A model generated the notes under the pieces. It was not told where the DNA came from and did not search any database. It saw nothing but the letters and a program-made list of their open reading frames with translations. A stretch of DNA of 11,324 bases, from the NCBI GenBank assembly GCA_003501835.1, contig DNOU01000074.1, forward strand, positions 1-11,324, in the 5' to 3' direction. This document shows, in pieces, positions 6,319 to 11,324 of the stretch (positions within the stretch are counted from its first letter, which is position 1; each line of letters begins with the position of its first letter). The stretch is from Anaerolineaceae bacterium (GTDB taxonomy: Bacteria > Chloroflexota > Anaerolineae > Anaerolineales > Anaerolineaceae). The translations under genes and the position numbers were made by a program.

Positions 6319-7200
6319 ATGAACCCAACCGAGACCGCCGGACAAAAAACACCAAATGATATCAGTCACCTGGAATCCGAGTTGCGCATGACCCTTGAGG
6401 AAAATGCCCGCCTGCAGAATGCCCTTGCAGATGCCAATATGCGGATACTGGCCATGCAAAACGGTCTGCAACATTCCACCAGCATCACAGGTGCTGAAGT
6501 CTACCGCTCATTGATCAGCGAGATGGAACAACCTCTGACGACCATCAACAGCTTCTGCGATATCCTGTTGCTCGAATCGGTAGGCATCCTCGGATCAATG
6601 CAGCGAAAGTTCATCGAACGGATTCAACATGCTGCACAAAGTATGCATATCATGATTGATGACCTTGCGCGATATGCCGGCCGTGACACCGCTTCCGTGG
6701 CACACAATACCGAACTGGTCAACGTTGCTGAGGTTTGTCATGGTATTATGAATTCCCTGGCGGCCCAATTCCAGCAAAAACAGATCACCCTGGCACTTGA
6801 GTTGGATGATACCCTGCCCCAGGTCTCGGCTGACAGGCAGGATGTGGAAGAAGCTGTACGCTATCTTTTGCGAAATGCTGCGCTGGCAGCACCAGAAAGT
6901 GGCTTTGTCCACCTGTCCTTGAAAATGGACCCAAATCCAGGGAACAAATCAATCCTTCTGACCGTCTTTAATAGCGGAAAAGGAATCAAAGAGATCGATA
7001 TCACCCGCATCTTCTCTTCCATCGTGCCTGATTCAGGTAATAAAATTCCCGGTCTGGGTATTGATCAAAAGGAATTCAGTATTTTGAGGATGCTCGTGGA
7101 AGAAATGGATGATTCGCTTAACGTGATCTCTGATCCGACCGAAGGCACAACCTTTATTTTAAAGATTCCACTTCGGCCAAAGCTGGTCATTCAACCCTAA
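6319..7200 (+). CDS. Histidine-kinase-like protein lacking the phospho-acceptor histidine
   Basis: 293 residues, no membrane segment. An N-terminal coiled coil (about 16-50) leads to a HisKA-like two-helix dimerisation region (about 58-120) and a GHKL ATPase domain (about 135-288). Where HisKA proteins have the SHELRTPL motif, this protein reads SEMEQPL (67-73): the His is missing, with Glu at that place and one residue fewer. The ATPase domain keeps the N-box Asn (Asn186, in YLLRNA). The G1 box reads FNSGKGI (217-223) with Asn218 in place of the usual Asp, and G2 reads GLGID (245-249). Autophosphorylation in the usual way therefore looks impossible; it may bind ATP, pair with another kinase, or act as a scaffold. 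GGAAG (6306-6310) precedes the ATG by 8 bases. The LCP gene follows after 14 bases, suggesting a shared transcript. Confidence 0.8.
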   Translation: MNPTETAGQKTPNDISHLESELRMTLEENARLQNALADANMRILAMQNGLQHSTSITGAEVYRSLISEMEQPLTTINSFCDILLLESVGILGSMQRKFIERIQHAAQSMHIMIDDLARYAGRDTASVAHNTELVNVAEVCHGIMNSLAAQFQQKQITLALELDDTLPQVSADRQDVEEAVRYLLRNAALAAPESGFVHLSLKMDPNPGNKSILLTVFNSGKGIKEIDITRIFSSIVPDSGNKIPGLGIDQKEFSILRMLVEEMDDSLNVISDPTEGTTFILKIPLRPKLVIQP

Positions 7201-7214
7201 AGAAGGTATGACAA

Positions 7215-8234
7215 ATGCGTAAATGCATCCTAGCGATATTGATCGCTTCATTACTGCTTGCAGGCTGCAATTTCCCGTCGCGATTTTCCATGACCAATCA
7301 GACTCCGCTTCCGCTGGGTTACTCATCGGGCGGTCCCACCCCTACACCCTTTCAGCCCATGAATACCACTCCTGGATCAGATGAAGAACAGCAAAGCAGC
7401 GGGACTGCCACAGAAACACAACCCGCACCAACACCCACCCCCTATGCCGACCTGGGATTTGAGCTTCCCAAGAGCATGATCAACATTCTGCTCCTGGGTT
7501 CTGACCGCCGGGCAGACAACAGCTTCCGTACAGATGTGATCATGATGCTTTCCCTTGATCCTGAAAAAGGAACTGCATCTCTCATTTCCTTCCCGCGGGA
7601 TCTTTACGTGTCCATTCCAGGGGTAGGAATGGAAAGGGTCAACACATCACAGGAATTCGGTGGTTTCCCACTCACCCAGGAGACATTCAAGTTGAATTTT
7701 GGGGTCAAACCGGGTTATTACATGTTGACTGATTTCAACGGTTTCACTGGCATCGTCGACACGCTGGGAGGTATTGATGTTTATGCCGCCTACAATTTGA
7801 CTGACGTGTGCGACTTACCCCAGGCAGTGGATAAAATGTGCACCATCTACGCAGGACAGAATCACTTTGATGGTCAAACCGCTTTGTGGTACGCAAGGTC
7901 ACGCAAGTCGACCAGTGACTTTGACCGCACCAGGCGGGCTCAGGAAGTGATCACGGCAATATTCCAAAAACTGATGAGCCTGAATGCAGTTAACCGTGCT
8001 CCAGAGTTGTACGACATGTTCAAGACTTCGGTGGAAACCAACATTCCCCTCACCACCATCGTTCCCCTGCTTCCGTTGTTTCTGAAAATTTACAATGATC
8101 CATCCATTGTCAAACGCTTTGCCATCGGTCCGAAGGAAGTGACCAGTTATGTGGTGCCGGAGAGCGGCGCCCAGGTTCTCTTGCCCATACAGGATTCGGT
8201 CATGGCAATCATGAGAGAGGCACTTTCTCAGTAA
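7215..8234 (+). CDS. LCP (LytR-CpsA-Psr) family lipoprotein
   Basis: 339 residues. The N-terminus is a lipoprotein signal peptide with lipobox LAG|C at Cys18, then a Thr/Pro/Ser-rich linker (about 28-80) and a full LCP domain (about 88-265). LCP enzymes transfer undecaprenyl-linked glycopolymers to the cell wall or other acceptors outside the membrane. Conserved pieces are visible: GSDRR (95-99), RTD (105-107), FPRDLYV with Arg128 and Asp129, DFNGF...VDTLGGIDV, and ALWYARSR (223-230) with a downstream DFDRTRRAQ, so the active-site Arg/Asp set looks intact. Cys199 and Cys209 lie in a short insertion and could form a disulfide. AGAAGG (7201-7206) is 8 bases before the ATG. Family members are usually anchored by an N-terminal membrane helix, so lipid anchoring is notable. 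The physiological acceptor is unknown. Confidence 0.92.
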   Translation: MRKCILAILIASLLLAGCNFPSRFSMTNQTPLPLGYSSGGPTPTPFQPMNTTPGSDEEQQSSGTATETQPAPTPTPYADLGFELPKSMINILLLGSDRRADNSFRTDVIMMLSLDPEKGTASLISFPRDLYVSIPGVGMERVNTSQEFGGFPLTQETFKLNFGVKPGYYMLTDFNGFTGIVDTLGGIDVYAAYNLTDVCDLPQAVDKMCTIYAGQNHFDGQTALWYARSRKSTSDFDRTRRAQEVITAIFQKLMSLNAVNRAPELYDMFKTSVETNIPLTTIVPLLPLFLKIYNDPSIVKRFAIGPKEVTSYVVPESGAQVLLPIQDSVMAIMREALSQ

Positions 8235-8239
8235 GATAA

Positions 8240-8268
8240 TTGACATTCGATTTAAAATCATGTACACT
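8240..8268 (+). promoter_or_regulatory. Promoter for the Xer-like gene
   Basis: A perfect -35 TTGACA (8240-8245) is followed after 17 bases by TACACT (8263-8268, four of six). The start would be near 8275, giving a leader of about 38 bases. No terminator separates this from the LCP gene, so read-through from upstream is also possible. Confidence 0.6.
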
Positions 8269-8312
8269 GTTCTGTAGTTAGGCTATACGAAACCTGGCCA
8301 TAGGACAGTCAA

Positions 8313-9215
8313 ATGAGTGAATCTCCTGAAGTACACATTTCCAGCTCAACCACCGTGCTTCCTGCCATCAAGTCGTGGGAGCTTTTTCTGGCGGATCAGG
8401 GAAGATCGCCGTACACCATCAAGGCATTCCTTGGAGATCTAAATCTTCTGGCTTCATATCTATCGCCCGATACCACCATCGGTAGTATCTCGACCAATGA
8501 CCTTAACCGCTTTTTGAATTGGCTGCAAAAGGAGCGCAATGTACCCTGCAGCCCCAAGAGCCTGGCACGCCGTATCACATCGCTCAAAGCTTTTTTCCGC
8601 TGGCTGGCTCAAAGTGGTCGCATCGCCGGTGATCCGGCAGAAAAGGTGGTACAGCAATCGGTCATCAGCCCCATTCCGCAGGTGCTCTCAGATGAGGAGC
8701 AGGAGAAATTAGTCCAGGCAGCAATGCAGCATCGCAACGCCCAAAAACCGGATGCGCGCCCATACACCCTTTTTATGCTGCTTCTGACCACCGGCATCAA
8801 GAAAGGTGAATGCCTGGCTCTTAATCTGAATCACGTTGACCTTGAGAATCCCTCGGGGAAAGTGCTTTTTGTGCGCTATTCGAGCAGCGGCAGCCGCTAT
8901 AAAGAACGAAAGATTGCACTCACCAATGACTGGGTGGAAGCTTTTAAAGAATATTTGGAGCAATACAAACCGTCAGACCAGGTATTCCCCTGGTCTCCGC
9001 GACGGCTCGAATACCTCCTGGAAGATCTGGGAAAGGAAACAGGGTTGATAAAGCATCTCTCCTTCGACATGTGCCGCTGGACCTGTGCGCTGAATGATTG
9101 GAAATCGGGGGAAGATCGAGATCAAATCCGCCAAAAATTAGGAATTTCGAAGATTCAATGGCGCGAGGTGAGCCTCAAGCTCAGGCAGCTGGCTGGCGAA
9201 CAGCTCTCTGCATGA
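8313..9215 (+). CDS. Xer-like tyrosine recombinase homologue, apparently catalytically inactive
   Basis: 300 residues, the normal XerC/XerD length, with an N-terminal SAM-like core-binding domain (about 17-105) and a C-terminal catalytic-fold domain (about 122-295). The fold is recognisable (TTGIKKGECLALNLNHVDL, 159-177; YKERKIAL, 196-203), but the catalytic hexad is largely gone. The first Arg (TGLR in Xer) is Lys163. The Lys of the GKG hairpin aligns with Ser. Box II H-x-x-R reads D252-M-C-R255, so only that Arg survives. The LGH motif is LGI (276-278). No Tyr occurs after Tyr235ish, and the expected position is Ser287. AGGA (8302-8305) precedes ATG by 7 bases. The reading frame is intact and ends in a good terminator, so this is not simple decay. 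It may be a DNA-binding protein that kept the fold. Alignment of individual residues is by eye. Confidence 0.8.
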   Translation: MSESPEVHISSSTTVLPAIKSWELFLADQGRSPYTIKAFLGDLNLLASYLSPDTTIGSISTNDLNRFLNWLQKERNVPCSPKSLARRITSLKAFFRWLAQSGRIAGDPAEKVVQQSVISPIPQVLSDEEQEKLVQAAMQHRNAQKPDARPYTLFMLLLTTGIKKGECLALNLNHVDLENPSGKVLFVRYSSSGSRYKERKIALTNDWVEAFKEYLEQYKPSDQVFPWSPRRLEYLLEDLGKETGLIKHLSFDMCRWTCALNDWKSGEDRDQIRQKLGISKIQWREVSLKLRQLAGEQLSA

Positions 9216-9221
9216 TCAGCA

Positions 9222-9254
9222 AAAAAGACCGGCGAAATCACCGGTTTATTTTTT
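9222..9254. terminator. Bidirectional terminator between the Xer-like gene and tilS
   Basis: A stem ACCGG (9228-9232) / CCGGT (9241-9245) with an 8-base loop has TTTATTTTTT after it on the plus strand. Before it lies a run of six A, which becomes a U-run on the minus strand. It therefore serves both convergent genes. The tilS stop codon (9248-9246) lies inside its plus-strand T-tract. Confidence 0.8.
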
Positions 9255-10661
9255 AGTCAATTCCATTTGCAGTAACTGCCTGGTCCTGGAGGTCACCCGG
9301 CAACTTTCCGCGATCCGAAAACCAGGCACCCATACCACTTCATCGCCGCTCCGCACCAACGGCCAGCGATTTCGCGCGCGGGCAGGAAGATGCACATTGG
9401 TGAAGAAATCACCCAGTTTGACTTTCTCACCGCCCATTCCAAAAGGCATGAAGGATTCTCCAAAACGTCGTTTTCCGATCGAAAGCGGTCCCGGCAGACG
9501 ATCAGCATCCAGGCTGGCTTTCCAGGGGTTCTCATTCACAGGACATTCCCTGTTTTCCAGCCATCTCGCCGTGAAAAACCATCCCCCGGGGAATTCCAAC
9601 GCGGTCTCAGAGACCGAAATGGGCTTCAGATCAAAATCGATCTGCGGCCAGAGGTCCACCAACGGCTGATGTCGTCGTGAAACGATCACGTTCTGTGGAT
9701 CAAACCTGAAGATCTCAAAATCAGCTTCCACCTGGCAGGTCTTTCCATTCAATGGATTGTCCAGGAAATTCAAGGCATTCTCCAGTTGGGAGTAATCCAC
9801 ATCGCGCAGCGTTGACTTCAAGTCAAAGAGTATTTTGCGCAGGACCCGCCGTTTCAGCCAAACCGGCAGGTTCGTGAACACCCGTTGGTTGACCTTCACC
9901 CAATGTTCCCCCCGTTCTCTTACCACGTTTGAGACCTGATCTGCAGCAAGGTTATCGAGGGCATCATTTTCATCCGCCAGGAGCGCGGCCGTCTGCCAGA
10001 TGTGCTGCTTGATCTGGGGATTGTAGGTTTGTAAATTCGGTACAAGATCCAATCGGATGCTGTTGCGGAAGTAGGTGGCATCCATGTTGGTCGGATCTTC
10101 CAGAGGAGTCAGATCATTTTCCCTGCAAAATTGAAGGATTTCATTCCTCCAAACACCCAGCAGCGGACGAATGATCGGAATGGGCGATTCACCCAGCGGA
10201 TCAGGGCTGCGAAAATGCATTCCCGCCAGACCTCCAGCGCCGGCGCCTCGTATCAGGTGCATCAATACGGTCTCCACCTGGTCATCGGCATGATGCGCAA
10301 CTGCGACGGCGTCAGCATGACGATTCATTGCGATGGACGAAATAAACCGGTAACGCAGGATTCGTGCAGCTTCTTCGATTGAGAGTTTGTTTTTGGCAGC
10401 GAATTCTCTTACATCCCCCTGCCCTGAAGCAAATTCGCAGCCAAAATTACCGGCGATCTCACGGCATAATTGTGCTTCCCGCCCCGATTGCGGTCGCAAC
10501 TGATGGTCGAAATGCACAGCAATCACTTTGACGGGGAGACCACACAACACTTTCAAAAGGCAAAGACTGTCTGCACCGCCAGAAAACCCAACCGCAAGCA
10601 TTTGACCGGGCTTAACCTGGCAATTACCGAACAGGTCTGAGCGTACCTTTTCTTCCAGCAC
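9246..10661 (-). CDS. tilS: tRNA(Ile)-lysidine synthase TilS
   Basis: About 471 residues. TilS uses ATP and lysine to convert the wobble C of the CAU-anticodon tRNA-Ile to lysidine, so that it reads AUA rather than AUG; it is normally essential. The N-terminal PP-loop ATPase shows SGGADS (27-32 from GTG 10661), then VHFDHQLRP, EEAARILRYRF, and the HHADDQVETVLMHLIRGAGAG segment. The C-terminal TilS domain is present near the end (FMPFGMGGEKVKLGDFF ... VWVPGFRIAESCRVT), so the long two-domain form is complete. The start is uncertain. An in-frame TTG at 10667 adds two residues, but the -10 box ends at 10668, which places transcription start on or near the GTG at 10661; no Shine-Dalgarno is visible. 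It is convergent with the Xer-like gene and divergent from the response regulator. Confidence 0.95.
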   Translation of the reverse strand: MLEEKVRSDLFGNCQVKPGQMLAVGFSGGADSLCLLKVLCGLPVKVIAVHFDHQLRPQSGREAQLCREIAGNFGCEFASGQGDVREFAAKNKLSIEEAARILRYRFISSIAMNRHADAVAVAHHADDQVETVLMHLIRGAGAGGLAGMHFRSPDPLGESPIPIIRPLLGVWRNEILQFCRENDLTPLEDPTNMDATYFRNSIRLDLVPNLQTYNPQIKQHIWQTAALLADENDALDNLAADQVSNVVRERGEHWVKVNQRVFTNLPVWLKRRVLRKILFDLKSTLRDVDYSQLENALNFLDNPLNGKTCQVEADFEIFRFDPQNVIVSRRHQPLVDLWPQIDFDLKPISVSETALEFPGGWFFTARWLENRECPVNENPWKASLDADRLPGPLSIGKRRFGESFMPFGMGGEKVKLGDFFTNVHLPARARNRWPLVRSGDEVVWVPGFRIAESCRVTSRTRQLLQMELTKK

Positions 10662-10667
10662 AAGCAA

Positions 10668-10676
10668 ATTATAGCA
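10668..10676 (-). promoter_or_regulatory. Perfect extended -10 promoter for tilS
   Basis: Minus strand TGcTATAAT (10676-10668) is a full-consensus extended -10. Seven bases further is the G of the in-frame GTG at 10661, the usual distance for a transcription start. A weak -35 (TTGCGG, 10698-10693) has a 19-base spacer. Confidence 0.65.
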
Positions 10677-10704
10677 TTCACGTGATACCGCACCGCAATG
10701 TTGC

Positions 10705-10733
10705 TTGTGCCTGATCTTGAATTATGCTAGACT
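10705..10733 (+). promoter_or_regulatory. Promoter for the response regulator-ATPase gene
   Basis: TTGTGC (10705-10710) and TAGACT (10728-10733) are spaced by 17 bases with a TGc extension before the -10. The start would be near 10740. An alternative pair is TTGCTT (10701-10706) and TATGCT (10723-10728), spacer 16. It is back to back with the tilS promoter within 100 bases. Confidence 0.5.
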
Positions 10734-10761
10734 CAAACAAACTGGGAGAAGGCGGTGAATT

Positions 10762-11324
10762 ATGGCAGATAAGATCTTGATCGTCGATGATGACCTTGAG
10801 ACTCTGCGGCTGGTAGGTCTGATGCTTCAGCGCCAGGGCTACGAGATTTCTGCAGCCAACAGCGGCAACCAGGCATTGAACCTCGCCAGGAGTGATCCAC
10901 CAGACCTCATCGTTCTCGACATCATGATGCCTGAAATGGATGGCTTTCAATTCAGCCAGCTTTTGCGCAATGATCCCGCCATTGGAGCCATTCCCATTCT
11001 CATGTTTACGGCGAAGAGCCAGGTGGATGACAAAGTTGCCGGTTATGAAGCCGGAGCTGATGATTACCTTACGAAACCTGTCCATCCCGCTGAGCTGGTT
11101 GCCCACATCAAGGCGCTATTGGCACGCACACGCAACCGACCTGCGCCCCTTCCTGTTGTACAGCGGGGATATTCGGTGGGTTTGATCGGATCAAAAGGCG
11201 GCCTGGGTGTTTCCACTCTTACACTCAACCTGGCGGCAAGCTATGCTCACAAGGTGAAAAATGAGGTGATTGCTGCTGAGACCCGCCTGGGGCAGGGAAC
11301 CTGGGGGCTGGAACTTGGATTTTC
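10762..11324 (+). CDS. Response regulator receiver fused to a CpaE/MinD-type ATPase (C-terminus beyond the right edge)
   Basis: Open through 187 codons to the window edge with no stop. Residues 1-122 are a complete CheY-like receiver: acidic pocket Asp9/Asp10, phospho-acceptor Asp53 (IVLDIMMPEMDG), Thr83 and Lys105 (DDYLTKP). After a short Pro-rich linker (126-134) an ATPase of the ParA/MinD group starts. Its deviant Walker A is GSKGGLGVST (143-152), with the signature Lys145 and lacking the second Lys, as in CpaE-like proteins. In Caulobacter and Tad systems CpaE/TadZ helps place the pilus assembly machinery at a pole. The fused receiver suggests phosphorylation controls this. AGAAGG (10747-10752) lies 9 bases before ATG 10762. 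A Tad/Flp pilus cluster could follow outside the window; that is inference. An upstream kinase is not identified, and the His-less kinase-like protein is not an obvious donor. Confidence 0.88.
   Translation, partial: MADKILIVDDDLETLRLVGLMLQRQGYEISAANSGNQALNLARSDPPDLIVLDIMMPEMDGFQFSQLLRNDPAIGAIPILMFTAKSQVDDKVAGYEAGADDYLTKPVHPAELVAHIKALLARTRNRPAPLPVVQRGYSVGLIGSKGGLGVSTLTLNLAASYAHKVKNEVIAAETRLGQGTWGLELGF

Noticed and set aside
5951..9215. An integrated element using tRNA-Leu as attachment site with the Xer-like gene as its integrase
   Set aside because: No repeat of the tRNA 3' end was seen nearby, the intervening genes are cellular (kinase-like, LCP), the gene lies more than 2 kb from the tRNA, and the recombinase lacks its catalytic Tyr.
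8313..9215. A frameshift explaining the missing catalytic residues of the Xer-like protein
   Set aside because: The fold signature continues in a single frame on both sides of each altered motif and the product has normal length, so point substitutions fit better than a shift.

Overview
This window most resembles a chromosomal segment of a Chloroflexota bacterium, probably of class Anaerolineae. That is an inference from protein style, not a database match. The clues are Thr/Pro-rich 'TPTP' linkers in three separate extracytoplasmic proteins (LysM, FtsB-like, LCP), a very long soluble multi-GAF SpoIIE phosphatase next to STAS and RsbW-like genes, a receiver domain fused to a CpaE/MinD-type ATPase, and intermediate G+C. 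No insertion sequence, phage module or CRISPR array is visible.

Layout. Bases 1-644 (minus) hold the 5' part of a membrane-anchored LysM protein, running off the left edge. A 223-base divergent promoter region separates it from a plus-strand operon (868-5474): a STAS anti-anti-sigma protein, an RsbW-like HATPase and a 1280-residue PP2C/SpoIIE phosphatase with about six GAF domains. Together these form a complete partner-switching module, but no sigma factor or other obvious output lies within it. Converging on it with a 12-base gap is an FtsB/DivIC-like divisome protein (5487-5882, minus). Upstream of that is tRNA-Leu(CAG) with its own promoter and terminator.

A 283-base intergenic stretch (6036-6318) holds the tRNA promoter, a tandem 12-bp palindromic repeat, a good plus-strand promoter and a leader with three predicted hairpins. 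The leader opens a two-gene operon: a soluble histidine-kinase-like protein without the phospho-acceptor His, and an LCP-family protein that is a lipoprotein rather than a membrane-helix protein. Next comes a Xer-like tyrosine recombinase lacking nearly all catalytic residues, then a bidirectional terminator, then tilS (minus). Divergent from tilS is a response regulator-CpaE fusion, cut by the right edge.

Together the genes suggest environmental or energy-state signalling (GAF inputs, partner switching, a His-less kinase, a receiver-ATPase) beside cell-envelope and division functions (LysM, FtsB-like, LCP). The strongest unusual items are the inactive-looking recombinase, the His-less kinase with its structured leader, the orphan partner switch, and two genes (FtsB-like and tilS) whose extended -10 boxes sit so close to the start codon that leaderless transcription is likely.
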